Assembly: GCA_003993805.1 (NCBI GenBank)
Contig: RSEF01000012.1
Coordinates: 8,490,065 to 8,554,064, forward strand
From: Himantopus leucocephalus
Taxonomy: Eukaryota; Chordata; Aves; Charadriiformes; Recurvirostridae
Reading direction: 5' to 3'
DNA length: 64,000 nt
The notes under the pieces were generated by a model that worked only from the letters and a program-made list of their open reading frames with translations, made no database searches and was not told where the DNA came from. This document shows positions 22,682 to 35,180 of this stretch, piece by piece (position 1 is the first letter of the stretch; each line of letters starts with the position of its first letter). Made by a program: the position numbers and the translations under genes.

Positions 22682-25668
22682 AGGCATTTAAAACGGCTGC
22701 TTGGATTTTAGAGGATGTTACTGATCAACAGCAATTCCTTTGAGAGACGCCTCTGTGTAAACAAAGGTCTTAAGGATGCGTATGTGATAATTAAGGTAGA
22801 ATAGATGCTTCCGTTTGGGAGGAACATGGCTGCAGGAGATATTACAAGTAGCAAATATAGTTGTGAATACAAACTTTATTTTGGTCCGTTGTACGATGAT
22901 AAGAAAAGTATGTAAATGTGTGACTTGGTCCTTATTGAACTTCACTGGGGGACCCAGTTCAATGTCTAGAGAGTGGAAAAACTAAAAGGAAACTGGAAGG
23001 GATGACCATACCAGTGCTTTGGAGAGGAAAGGACTCCTGGGCACACATTATTCTCTAGATGAAGTGCCCCTAATGCAGCAAAAGAAGCATTTCCCATAGG
23101 TCAGAAAGCTAAAACTTTGCACTAGTAGTACTGGATTTGTTTCTATTTCTTACAGGAGGACTAAGAGGTAGTAAATCAACATTGATCCTTAATTTTTTCC
23201 TGCTATCATTTTAATTGTAATAGCAAAGAAGAGAACATGTGCTTACATTAAGAATTTTGTTTGTTTTACAATGCTTTCCCCCCCCTAGACTTTTATATCT
23301 AGATAATACTGCCTTCAGTGTTTAAAGTTAATTTTCCATTGTAATGTATCTGCTGTGGCTATAGAACAAACATGCTAAGATGATCATGTGTTCAACTTCA
23401 GCATTCGCACATTTACATTTGATAGTAGTTGATGAAAAAAAATAAATCAGTTTCTTCTACACATGCCTGCTAGTTGAATTCCGCTGTAGGTGTTGGTGAG
23501 ACAGTTAACTAGGAAAACATACAACTCTGAACTTGGGTCATATTCAAAAAAAGGAGGAAGAACTAGCTGGCAAATATTGTGTTGAAAGTGTAAATGGAAG
23601 TATAACTTTCAAGTCTGCACGTGTTAACGATTTGTGGTTTGAAAAGGTTTTCATATTTAAATTTTTAAAGGTTTTTCCCTTCTCCTTTAATCTTTGATCT
23701 TTTTTGTCTGGTAATATAAGAGTATGTTATTAATATACATTAACAAATCCACAGCTTTGTTTTCCACAAGTCTTTAATTCCCTTAAATGTTTTAAACTGT
23801 AACTGATGTGATACATCAGAACTTAGGTGAGCATTCAGTCAGTCAACACGTTGGGTACTAAATTCAGCTGAACCTGTAGGAAAAGGAGGGCAATGATACT
23901 AAAGATACAGAAGTGCTACTATTCTGCCTTTTTATGTTCTCATCTGCCAAACAAAGCTACACGTGTGGAGTGACTTAGTGTTTAAAGATACTGTCTCGAA
24001 GCAAGAGTCTGTATGAATGAATGACTTTGCAGTCTGGAATCTGTACTACTATTTTCATTAATGTATGTTACCTGGAATTAACTAACAGGCTGGAGGCTCA
24101 GCAGAAACTATATGCAGTTTTTAAACAACACAAGGACGAGCATAAGAAATAACCCAAGAAAACAGGGAGAAATATCATGTTATATTTTAGTAGTTGAGGC
24201 TTGTCCTTGTTGGAAACAGCATGGGGTTTTGTTCTTGTACTAAAACAGAAAATGAAGTATCTGGTGTTATATTAGAAATTGAGTATATTTTCAAAGAAAT
24301 ATGATCTGTCTCTCTCCATCTGTTTTTTTTTTTATTTTATTTTTTTTCCCTGGGATTTAAGTGCAAATCCAGCTTTTTTATTTTTTTTTAATTTCCCTCA
24401 AGTGTATTTTCTCATTGCTGCTTCTACTGTGAAAGTTCACTAGATAGTCATTTTACAAAGAAATCTAAAGCCTTAATCTTGAGAGTTTGCTTTAATGGAA
24501 TCTTGCACCTGCACTGACTCTACTGCACAATTTGCATTTCTTGCCATTTCATTTATATCAGTATTACACTGGTTTTATTTTCTGAGTGGAAAGTTGAACA
24601 TCAGTAGCTTCAATGCTACTGGAAATTCTGATTCTGCATTTGGGAAATGTATCTTCTTATGCACTGAAGAGTATAAGATGTGTTTTAGTATTCCATTGAT
24701 CTGATTAGAGTGTTTCTAAAGATGCAGATGCAGCTGGTGTAGAAGGGCTAAGTAATCAGTGTATCATTTTCGAACAGGGTGTGAGTCCTCATTATAATTT
24801 GATGAAGACGGTATAATTAATTTTGCTTTATTGAACTTTTTATATAGGAGGCAATGTGTGTTCAAATTGAAACAAAAATACGTGGCTTATAAATACTGAT
24901 TGCAGGCTAGGAGGATTTACATAACAACAACAAACATCAATTAAGCATGAACTTGGGAGAAAACATCTTATTTTCTCTGTAGACACATTGATTATATGAC
25001 CACAGTGGAATATTGTCAGACTTTTCAATACTCCAGCAAAAGTGAACACTATTCAATGACTTGCATAACATGAACAACTGGAATATGTTCTCTCTCCCGT
25101 TTCGTTTTATTTAGATGTTATTCCTGAGTGTTGGCTAATTTATAAAATGTTAGTATTTGGACAAAGGAGGTGAGAAAGAAAATATAGGAAATAGGACATT
25201 CGTTATTTAAATCATTATATCTCATAGAAGCAAACTAAATCTATTTACTTGCAGCTCTTAATGTAAACTGTATCATTTGAACAGGGGGAAATCATACTGG
25301 TGTCCTGGGTACCAGAGACTATCTGTGACGCTCTGGTTCTGTGAATATAATGGTTCAACCCACAAGTAAATTTTCAGCTGCCAGGCAGGTGTCATATGTA
25401 GTCTCCATTCTTTAGTGCGCTCTTTAAATAATGTGATAGACCATGTCATACACTTTTTTTACTTCTGAATTTTGTTTTCTGAAAAAATGAAGGTTTTCTG
25501 AATTCCTGCAATAAGCAATTTATCCTACATCCCGTTGACATTTACCAACACTAAAGAAAAACTGGGATCAGCCTAACTTTCCTATATTTCATACTTCAGA
25601 GATTCTCACAGTTATCATGAAGAAAATTACTTGGTTGTTATTAGAGCAGTAACAGACATTTAAAGTTC
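22682..25668. other. Intron without recognised genes or elements
   Basis: Nothing recognised apart from a T-rich low-complexity tract at 24323-24347. No exon-like signal. Confidence 0.55.
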
Positions 25669-25790
25669 AGAATCATAGAGTAATTCGGGTTAGAATGGAC
25701 CACTAGAGGCAATGCAGTCCAAAGATCTGAAAACACCCGAGGACTGGAGAGTCTACAGCCTCACTGAGCAACCTGTTCCGCACAGAAGGG
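25669..25790 (-). mobile_element. CR1 LINE 3' fragment
   Basis: On the + strand the segment starts AGAATCATAGAG, continues TTCGGGTTAGAATGGACCAC with the GCAGTCCAA motif, and ends with GAGCAACCTGTTCCGCACAG. This is the order of a reverse-complemented CR1 3' untranslated end. It is 5'-truncated, as most CR1 copies are. It lies about 0.4 kb upstream of the ERC2 exon and is well clear of the splice signals. Confidence 0.8.
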
Positions 25791-26160
25791 TTTGCATTTT
25801 TTGATCAAAAATACATGGATTGTCATGACCAGTTTTATATTAAAATATATGTCTATATCTGCATCTAAAATTTCTGAAATTACTATTATGATAAGTTACC
25901 ACCACCCTGAATTTAAATAATGTAAACAATGCAGAAAATATTTATAAATTGTGTCTGTATGTGGCAGTGGCCCAGGTTAAATAGGTTTCTGGTGATCTGT
26001 GTTAGTTCTGTTTTGTATAAATGTTGTATATTACACGATGGATTCATGGAAACAGATTTTTTTGGTATTTAATGACTACTTTTGTTGTTAGTTTTCAAAA
26101 CAGTTAAGATAGGAATGGATTTGAACAGCCTTTTACTTAAAATAATTCCTTTTGGGGTGT

Positions 26161-26245
26161 TGTTTTTTTCTTTTTTCCTGGATTTATATAGGTTTCAGAT
26201 TTACTTATTGTAAAGAATACGGAGCTAAAAAGTTCTCTCTCGCAG
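26161..26245 (+). promoter_or_regulatory. ERC2: 3' splice-site region of the ERC2 exon with two in-frame acceptors
   Basis: The expected acceptor is the AG at 26244-26245, preceded by a short pyrimidine tract (TTCTCTCTCGCAG). A longer tract (TTTTTTTCTTTTTTCC, about 26163-26178) lies further upstream and ends at another AG at 26190-26191 (TATATAG). The 54 bases between the two AGs are open in the exon's frame and would encode VSDLLIVKNTELKSSLSQ before VEELMNAL. A third AG at 26197-26198 is out of frame for a phase-0 junction. Several AG dinucleotides lie between the strong tract and the proximal acceptor, which is unusual for a single constitutive 3' splice site. Which AG is used cannot be settled from sequence alone. 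Confidence 0.7.
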
Positions 26246-26406
26246 GTAGAAGAGCTGATGAATGCACTGGAAAAGACCAGACAAGAATTAGATTCTACCA
26301 AAGCCCGTCTTGCCTCAACACAGCAGTCTTTGGCTGAAAAAGAAGCACATCTGGCTAACCTGAGAATAGAGCGAAGGAAACAGCTTGAAGAAATTCTAGA
26401 AATGAA
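26246..26406 (+). CDS. ERC2: ERC2 (CAST/ELKS2) internal coding exon, C-terminal coiled coil
   Basis: This is one internal exon of the presynaptic active-zone scaffold ERC2, a coiled-coil protein of the cytomatrix that is known to interact with RIM1, Bassoon, Munc13-1 and liprin-alpha. The reading frame starts at the first base and gives 53 full codons plus two bases (161 nt). It runs from VEELMNALEKTRQELDS through STQQSLAEKEAHLANLRIER to QLEEILEM plus a split Lys codon. The residues are highly charged with regular Leu/Ala/Ile heptads and no helix breaker. ERC2 is chosen over ERC1 because, from memory, ERC1 has MAMEKVKQELESMKAKL and NLRAERRKHLEEVLEMK here, while ERC2 has MNALEKTRQELD and IERRKQLEEILEMK. 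It should map to about residues 800-855 of a roughly 957-residue protein, within the region of Pfam Cast. The next exon should begin by completing Lys and continue into a QEALLAAI-like segment, which is not in this window. The 5' boundary follows remembered ERC2 isoforms; an upstream in-frame acceptor is also possible. Confidence 0.93.
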
Positions 26407-26412
26407 GTAAGT
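26407..26412 (+). promoter_or_regulatory. ERC2: 5' splice donor of the ERC2 exon
   Basis: The exon ends ATGAA and is followed directly by GTAAGT, a textbook U1-complementary donor. Splicing here splits the final Lys codon after its second base, so the downstream intron is phase 2. Confidence 0.92.
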
Positions 26413-29400
26413 ACATTGATTTCTCTAATTTCTAGAAAAATTAAAATTACTACTTTGTTGCCATAAGAGAAGGTTTTTGTTTTCTGTAAGTGTTTTTCTA
26501 TGTATATATTTAAGTCTGAATCTAAGGACTTCTAATACTTGTAAGGCTGTTAAATTCCTTTTAAAACATGGGAATGCAAAAGTCTTCATTTTAGAAGTAC
26601 TCAACAATTGACATGTGAAGAATTTTTTGAAAGCTGTCCTTTGTTACATGCAAATAAAATACCAGCACAATATAACTTCCATGAGAAACTGAGGGTCTAA
26701 AGCCCTGTCTTTCAGTGGGAATTCTATATTGGAGTTTCTGTTAGTGTCAAATTCAAGGAAAAGGGTTTATTAACTTTATATGGATGGTGCAAAGTTTATT
26801 GCATTGAATTGGTTAAAAAAACCCCGCAAACTCAGACAATCTATTTGCATACACATTATCACTATGTATAAATGTATAGAACTGAAAAAGGCAGATAAGA
26901 CCTATAATTTAAATCTAACTTCCTACCCACAATAAAGGTAAGTATCTGTAATTATGGGATGTTAAAGCTCTGACGTGATCTTTAAAATTGGCAAAAAAGA
27001 GTGAACCTGTTATGGCTTGGCTGGGCTGGTGAGTGTGTAGTTAACATTCAACAGAGAAAACTTACAGTTGTAATTTCAAAACTGCTTTATTGAGGGAGGA
27101 AAAAAAACCCAAACCACTTAAGCCAAACCCAGAACACTTCTGTAACTTCACCTAAGTTGTTGTAGATATCCGTACATTTTACAGGAAAGTAAATAATTAG
27201 AAAAAAATATATTAATAATGTTGCTGTAAATAACACAAAGTGGAAATGGAGACATATGCTTACTAGAGTTTTATAAAAGTAGGTTTTAAGAATTGCTGCC
27301 ATATAATATAGGTGCAGAAATACTGTAATGTAACCATGAATGTTTCCAGTGAAATCAAAAGAACTTCTGCTTTTGACTTTAATGAACTCTATATCTATAC
27401 AGAAAAAGGGAAGCACATATGAATTAGAGTAGTATGTGATATTATATTCTATAATAGATACAGTTTTGAGTTTTCTGATTTTCTGTTATATGTACATGTT
27501 AATTCATCATTGATAACTCAGGTGCCCAATGCTAGTATAGTTCATGCAGTCATCTATTTTCGTTATAGTATTGTGGTCTGTTTCTTTGAGTTCATGTTCG
27601 GTTTTTGTCCTAATGGTAAGATACTTTTTTGTCTTTTTATCATAATTTTCAATTATTAAGCAATATGGCAGGGAAAAAGTAGTATCTTTAATTCTGTTAT
27701 TGTGACTTTTTTGGTTGGGTACACAGAACCTCACAGAACTGTATAAGGCATGTGTCTTCAGGCTGGGAAGTGAGGTTGGCAAAAACTGGTGAAGTTTGAC
27801 TTTTCTTTTGATAAAAGCTGTTCTATTTTATGAATAAAGGACTGAGTGCATGGTACTAGTGGTGAAAGATGCAGTATCAAAGGTCCAAGTTAGTTAAAAA
27901 TGAGATATAAATATATAGTGTGTTTTTACAGTATCAATTTAAAAAGTAAAATAGTAAAATTAGAAGAAAATTTTAATTTAGCATCTACAAATTTAAATTA
28001 ATACAAATTTCTAGTTAAAAGTGTGGGCTTTTTTTTTTGAGTAGTCATTAGCATGGTTTCTTTTGTAAAAGACTTCTTTTTTATTTTTCTTTTTTGTCTT
28101 TGATTTCGTAATTGCTACTTTGTTAGCTCTGCAAGTATGTCGACTTTTTCTGCCATTACCTTTTTTTTGTATCTTCAAGAAAAGCAATTGTTCATATACA
28201 GTTTTCATTTTTAATCTTGAACTGCGCTAAAAATCGTTTGAAATTCTAAGTTAATAACAAAACCCTTCTGACCTGTAATAATAAAATACAATTAATTATA
28301 ATGCATACTTCTTCCTACTTAGGCCACGTGGGGTTACCTAATCCTCTATCAGGGAGCTTTCCCAGCTATGTAGCCCTCTCTCTTTACTTGTAAGACTCTG
28401 ATGCTCTAACTCCTGTAAAAATCACTCCACCTGAAATCTGTGATTCAGCTAATAACTTAGAACTAGAACTCACTTTCATTAACACACCCCCCCCCCCATA
28501 TTCTATTACTATTTTTAATTCTATCCTAACATTACTTTCTGTGAAATATCTTACAAAGCTGAGTTCATGTTGGAGATGGAATCAGACAGGACTTCTGTTG
28601 CTTGTGCTGAGATGGAAAGAAATTAATATGGCTATCAGACATCAGGATGATTTTGCTGGTCTAGGAGATAGGAAATAGAGTTAATGAACAAAACAAAATA
28701 TATAAAATCACAGCACGATTTTACTAAACAGAAAGAACAAATAGAATAATGACAGAAATTAACATGATTATATTTACGTTTTTCCTTTTTGCTGGCTCTT
28801 TAACAACATTAGTACTGAATCAAGCAGAAATTAACATACTTATTAATTTTTTTTGAGTTTTGTATGGGAAGGGCTACATGGCTGCTATTAAATATAAAAC
28901 AAATGTAGATCTTAATTTCAGATTATTTAATTTAATAAGATATACTAAACAACATAAATTGATACACATGTATTAGTAAACTTCTTTTAGAAATAATTCA
29001 GATATTTTATTACAGTAGTTTAATTTTTTAAATTGCTCACTAATATAAGTGTATGACAAACAATGTTATAAAACTGCTGCATTACAACAGAGTATACTAA
29101 ATATGGCATTAAATTTTTTTTATTAATAAGGTATTCTTAAAAACAGATTGTAGAAGCTAGCTAAGACCCAGACAACCGCTGACAGAATAATGATAATTCT
29201 GTTGTAGTAATATACTAAGGTAATGTGTCTTCTCTCTGATATTTTAAGATAATTTATTAATTGGCAGTATTTAACCATAACTTCTATTTATCATTTTTTA
29301 AATTTAATATTGAGTGATTACAGGTTTTGGGTGCTAACTTCCAGTTAAATAGGCATGAACTGTGTGTTTACGACCATTCATGATGATTTCGTATGCTTAT

Positions 29401-31589
29401 ATTACGTTCAAGTTCCAAACATAACTCTGCATTCTAGGCCCAGCTGGCTGCCATTGCCAAGATCCATCTTAATTTACTGGCTACAATCAGTTGTCAGTTT
29501 TAGATAACTTCTTCAGTCGTCATTACATGTTCCCATATACATTCAGTTATTTAAGGAAGTTTAGAATAAAAATGGATAGCAGTTTAATCTTGTTCATTAG
29601 CTGGTTGGTCTTTTTGAACTGGAAACTAGATAAGTACACGTTAAATGAAAGGTAATTTGATGGAGGTAAAAATCAAGTTATTCTTAACTTGATACCAACA
29701 TGTGACAAAATAAGATTTATTTGTTAGGTTTGGAGAAGGATTTGCATTTGCATGTTACATTCTAAATATGTGATTTTTTTTTTTTTTTATTCCCAAATGT
29801 CTGTTAAAAATATTGCTATATTAGTTCTGGAGGAAATATTTTTGTTATGGTCATATTATTTTAGCAGTGCACACATAACTCATACTGACATTAATGGAAG
29901 TTACGCATACATGTTAACAGTGAAATGCAGCATGTGTTCAAATCCATCATTTTGCCTAATTGTCTTAATGCTTTGTGGTCTTTCTGTCAATGCACTTATT
30001 ATTTTTTAATAATTGATAGTTTAAAAAAATATCTATACTGCAGTGTGACAAAAGGCATGTTAGTGTTTTTTAAAAATGTGTTCATCATCTATAGAAATGT
30101 GTTAATTGGCCTGAACTTAAAAATTGGTAGTTAGAAATATATATCAAGACTACTTTTTCCAGACATCATTTTCATTTTCTGAGAGTCCGCAAGGAAGGAG
30201 CACAGCCTACTGAGAACTTCACAAGGCTTGCCTAGAAAAGCTTATTCATTTTGTAATATGAAGAGCTTGAGGGTAGGAGAAGTTTCTGCTCTGTGATGTG
30301 GTGGTGGGTTTTTCAGATGTTTCAGAAATGCCATATTTGTGGAGCATATTTTCATGACCACCAGGCGTCCACAATGCTTTCATACAGATGTCTTTTCCTG
30401 GATGGTGGTTCATTTCAAAACTCATAAACCTGCTTGTAACGAAATTAGAGAACTGTATAGATAGATAAATGAGTATTTATATAATATTAAAATGGCTTTT
30501 TATAAGTATGTGAAATAAATGCCTGACCTTATGGAAAGTGGATTTTACTCTATGGGAGAGATCATCTTTTTAGAAATGGTCAAAATTATTTTCCCTTTGA
30601 AAGATATAAAGTTTGACCTGGAGAGCCAATAGTCATAAAAGAAAGTCTAATGGCATGTGAGGGAAAAGATATAAAAATTATCACCTTCTTTGTTAGTTCA
30701 ACTTCTAAATTATATGCATGTAATCTTCAAGCTGCAACCACTGAAATTAAAATCAAAACAAAAACCCCCCAACCCACCCAAAACTCCCCAAACTTTGTTA
30801 TCAAAACTTGGGGTTTTCTTGGTTAAAAGCCCTTAAATTAACTTTATGTGGTGTTTACTCTACTTAGAAATATGTTTAAATACAAGATTAAAAAAAAAAT
30901 ACATTTCCTTGTGGTTTTGCATGCATCTTGCAGTGTCTTAGTTACATGTGACAAACGCAGCACTTGGTAGTGAGTGACCATGGGATTAATCCCCAAAAAG
31001 ACTGAACTTCATGTTTTGACTTGAAGATCTGTTAATTCTTAATTTTTGAGATCCAACTGTTAATTACTGAGTGTTTACTTTAGCAGTTAACTCAGTAGAC
31101 TCAGTGCTCTGAAGCTTTTGGCGTATCCTGAATGAAATTCTTGCCGAGAGTTTGAAAGGTAATTTCCTTGACTTCGGTAGAGTTCATGCCGTCACCTGTG
31201 GGTGTTGCTAAATCAGTTTTGCTGGAAGTGATTGTGCCCTGAAATTAACTACAAATTTCCAGAAGAATATATATTTTCCCTGACGTGAAATAGATTGGAT
31301 TACTTCAGTAATGAAGCATTAAACATCTCCTAAAAAAAAATAACCAGCTACTAGTCCTTTCATTCAATAACAAAAATAGAACATTGCTGTCCTGTCCACA
31401 AAAAATAAAAAAATTTTAAATTAGATTTTGCAGTAAATTTTCTCACAGTGACAGTATAAAATTAAACATCCCTTCCTTTGTTTAAGAATGTCCACCGTAT
31501 TTTCACTGAAAATAATAAATGAATATTGCTTATCTCTGTTTTTCAGTATGTTTACTTTATTCATTTAACAGCACCTGTGTATAGTCAAG
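26413..31589. other. Intron without recognised genes or elements
   Basis: Strongly AT-rich. A run of 11 C occurs at 28487-28497, with short T and A runs at 28030, 29768 and 30890. No gene, RNA or transposon recognised. Confidence 0.55.
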
Positions 31590-32560
31590 GATGAAATATT
31601 TGTGGGAAGAAGGGGATAAAATGTTTTTTCCACCAAGCATTCAGTCCCACCAGCTGCCACTCTTTGCAGAAGTACTGGACTCATACTGTACTTTTACCTT
31701 CTGGGTTAGTGGTTCAGCTGCTGTGCCAGACAAGGAGAGGGCACTTGTATTTGCCACTAGATGCCAGTCTCGGGTGCAAGACCAGGGTCTGGCTCTGCTT
31801 CGTTCAACAAACTGAGTGCGAGCAGCTTCGCAGGGTAAGGAGGAAGCTTGTCTTGTTGCTGGGAAGAGAATGTCTGCCACCTGGTCTGACTGGTCCCCTC
31901 CTTCCTTTTAGTGCAGGGAATTCAAGCGTGGGTGAGTATAGAAATGGCTTCAAGTGGACTTCTGAGGATATTGCAGGGACGAAGGGGGTCTTTGAATGGA
32001 TTCTGGAAGTCAGGGATCACAGCCCAAGGGGAAGACTGTGTAAGATGTAAAACTAGAGATTCACAGTCAGATTTTGTAGGAAAGTCAAAATGCTTTATGA
32101 AGTACTAGTGGCAGAAGTATAAGGGAGTTTACCTTTCATCTGGATTTCTGCAGACATACCCCTTTTTTCCATCTATAAATTTTACTGGAGTAGAAGTTGG
32201 GGATTTCACATCTGTGTAGCAGCTCAGCAGGAGCTGCAGCTCTGACAAGGGCTGTTGGATGTCCAGAGAATCTAGACATGTTTCCAGCACCTGGACAAAT
32301 CAGTTCATGTCCCTGCCTTACATTCTCCTATTACTATTTCCATCCATCACCATCTGAGACTGGCACTTGGAGAGGGAAAGGGAGAGGAACTCAGCATGTT
32401 TTCCTTTATTTATGTCTTAATTACTCTACCCCAAGAGGTTCTGTCACCCACATTATAGTGGTTTCTTCCACGTTGCTGTGGGTACAGCTATGGTCAAAAG
32501 CACTTCTGAAATCTCTGTGTGAGTAGTAAATCCAGTGCATCTGGAACACTTCAGAGTAAT
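31590..32560. other. GC-richer intronic patch with chance open frames
   Basis: Composition is visibly richer in G and C than the surrounding intron. The longest + frame (31664-32050, 128 codons) and an overlapping minus frame (31641-31880) have no recognisable domain or conserved motif. Because both strands are open over the same bases, chance is the simplest explanation. It might be unrecognised repeat debris. Confidence 0.4.
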
Positions 32561-34989
32561 TGTGTATGCAATTCACCTGTTCAGTTCATACACAGGCCAG
32601 AAGCATGACACTCATTGACAGGAAAATCCCTGATGAAATTGTAGGGTCTCTACTTGCACGTAGTCATGAAGTTAATTTCCTTTTTTGGGGTCTTGCGTAC
32701 AGCAGCAAGGGTGAGGAAAGCAATACAGCAAGTTAAGAGAAATTGGCAAGGTGACTTAAGGTTGGAACTACTCTTTGAAATTGCTGGGAACTCACTCTTT
32801 AAAAACGCTTAAAATGATAGTTTCCCTATAGACACTGCTTTCTGTATTACAGTTTGGCAGCGCTTTCGTCCAACCCCCTTTCTTTCTGGAAGGGAAAGCG
32901 AGAAGGTAGATAACCATTTCTCTTGCCTACACTGAAAACTGAGGGGTTTAACTAAAAGGTGTGGGCAAAGATGCTTAGCTTATGCTCCTTTTTAAATGCT
33001 AGCGTATTCTAAAAAGAGCCAGCACCTACCTTGGGGATAGTTCTAGGCTAAATAAGTAGCAGTGGGTACATGACATTAAAGGATACTCTTTGAATTGAAG
33101 TAAAAGCAAATACACCAGGGTCAGATTTCTTAGACTATTAATGAAGTATTTTGAAAGTAGGATCACTTTAAAATAATTTTTTTTCTACTTTGTCAGCTCT
33201 AATACAGCCTATATTTTGAGAAAGATAGCTATGATAATTTCTCTAATGTGAATTCTTTCATGTATCTTTACTTAATAGGTCAGATAACAGAGTAGTGTAT
33301 AAATAGCTGTGGAGAAAAAATAATTTTCAGAAAGCAGTTTACTATTTTTTCTAATTTTATTAGAGGGATTATTTTGACTTGTTTCAACTGTGGTAATGTA
33401 TACTACAAACGTGTTCAGTGACTGGATAGCAAGTTGATTGTCTCAAAAATTGTACCATTTCGAATGTAGAACGCTAGACTGTTTTTTAGTAACCTGTGGA
33501 CTGCTTCCATTTAATTGTAGGATTCATGCTGGGAGTGTAGAGAGTCATATCCCAAGTTAAATACAAACAAAACAGCAGGATGTTGATACAACTGTGACTT
33601 CCATAGGAAGTAGTTAGAATGGTAATGTGGTCTCCTTCTAACTTGGGTGGAAAGTCTCTTGTGACTGCTTTTGCCCCACAGACCTGTAACGCAGCATGCC
33701 TTGACTAACATTTTTGACACCAACTTGCAAACACCGTAAAGATTAGAGAAAACCAAATGAAGGCTTTGTTCTCTGGAACAGAAGCTTTCTTGACTAAAAT
33801 GAAGAGATGTTTTTCTTTTGTAAACAACGCAGGGGCACAAAGCAATAAAATGTTTCTCTCTGTGAGAATAGAATGAGTGAACTGTTTACTTGGCAAAGCG
33901 CTTCTGTTATTTAGAGACGTATGAGTGTCACCAAGTTCCTATTCACTTGAGAGTCTTGTACGTTCAGACTAAATGATAGTATACTTGATTTTATTTTGTA
34001 ATATTCATGATGTTTGAAATTTCATTAGCATGGGAAGAAAGTGTGCCATTTCTTTTCTTCTTTTTTTCTTGTTAAGGTCATAATTTACTTTCAAAATAGA
34101 TTGTCACCTGCTATTGAAGGTTAGCAAGATCAATTTAGAATTTCTCTGAAACATGATATGAGAGGCAGTATTTTGCCTGCTTTTATATGGGTATCCAAGC
34201 AAAGGAAGCTGGAGCCTCTCCCATGTTTCCTGTCCCCTTTAGACAGTGGGAGAGTGCAGGAACAACCTTTTCAAAGTGTTTCCCTCCCAGGAAGGTAATG
34301 TCTTCCCCTCTGTTATGGAATGGTAGTAGTGCTTCTTAGGTCACAGAAGTGTTGTCTGAAGGCGAAACAGAAAGATTTCAGACATATTCCAGACAACACA
34401 TATTATGGTTATAATAAATAAGCATACTTTTCTGATCTAGCAAATGGGTTTGGATTTTGACCAGCTTTGCTTTCTTCATCTCATAAGTATTTTGGTTTAA
34501 TTATCATGGATTTCCATGAGTACTGTTCTCAAGCAGCTATAGAAATTTAAGCTTCTTTCTCTCTAGTTGTAAAAATGATCTTCAAGGTTCCTATGATCTA
34601 TATGGTCTGAGGCATCTGCCAGGCAGAGAGGGACTTTGATGGTAGTTGCCACACTGTATCCTAGTAGTGCACTTTTCTTTCCAATTTTGTTGCTGTTATT
34701 CTCTGCTCATTCAGGTACCTTGCCTCAGTTAGAAAAATAACAGTCAGTGCTCCAGCAAACATTTTATGTTGGAAATTCCACAGTAGTTAGGGGGTTTATT
34801 TCTCGAGTGCTTTCCCCAGAACCTGAATGGTAGAGAGATCAAGGGGATCCTGCAGCTGCTTTATGAGGGAGAGATGCAAAGACTCTTCACTCTGGGAGGG
34901 GAAGGCAGGGGGAGGATATGTTTGAAGTTTGCAGAATCTCAAAGGAAGGCATAAACTGAACGTAGAACTGTTGTTTGCCAGATCCCCCA

Positions 34990-35180
34990 GCATGAGGAAT
35001 ATCAGACACTCGCTGAAGTTAATCAGTGATCGATTCGAAAGAGAGAGAAGTGCTGCTTTATGGAGTGGTTGGTTGGTGACCTTTTGGAACTTGCTTCCAT
35101 AGAGGGTCGGGTGGCATCAGATGGTTCAAAAAGGGGTTAGACAAATTCATGGACAAGAGGTCCATAAACGACTACTTCTT
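34990..35180 (+). mobile_element. Ancient CR1 LINE 3' fragment
   Basis: The sense strand carries the end of CR1 ORF2 in order: AGTGCTGCTTTATGGAG, then TGGAACTTGCTTCCATAGAG, TTCAAAAAGGGGTTAGACAA and ATTCATGGACAAGAGGTCCA. The last segment is a strong landmark of older CR1 families. The 5' boundary is uncertain; the confident part is 35048-35180. Confidence 0.7.

Larger units (their letters stand above)
1..26191 (+). other. ERC2: ERC2 intron upstream of the exon (incomplete at 5' end)
   Basis: The whole stretch before the exon is intronic sequence of ERC2 on the + strand. I looked for the preceding ERC2 segment (a Lys/Asn-rich coiled coil ending near SQHLQ) and found nothing resembling it. The longest open frames are about 60-145 codons, lack recognisable domains and splice context, and one of the longest (7179-7616, minus) is CR1 debris. 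The intron is therefore at least about 26.2 kb, in keeping with the very large introns of this gene in vertebrates. Confidence 0.85.

Noticed and set aside
22407..22687. Overlapping Ala/Pro/Arg-rich frames on both strands of the GC-rich island
   Set aside because: Explained by high GC content, which depletes stop codons, and by the artefactual 64-base repeat.
31664..32050. 128-codon + strand open frame in a GC-richer patch
   Set aside because: No recognisable domain; the opposite strand is open over the same bases; no convincing splice or promoter context. Chance is likeliest.
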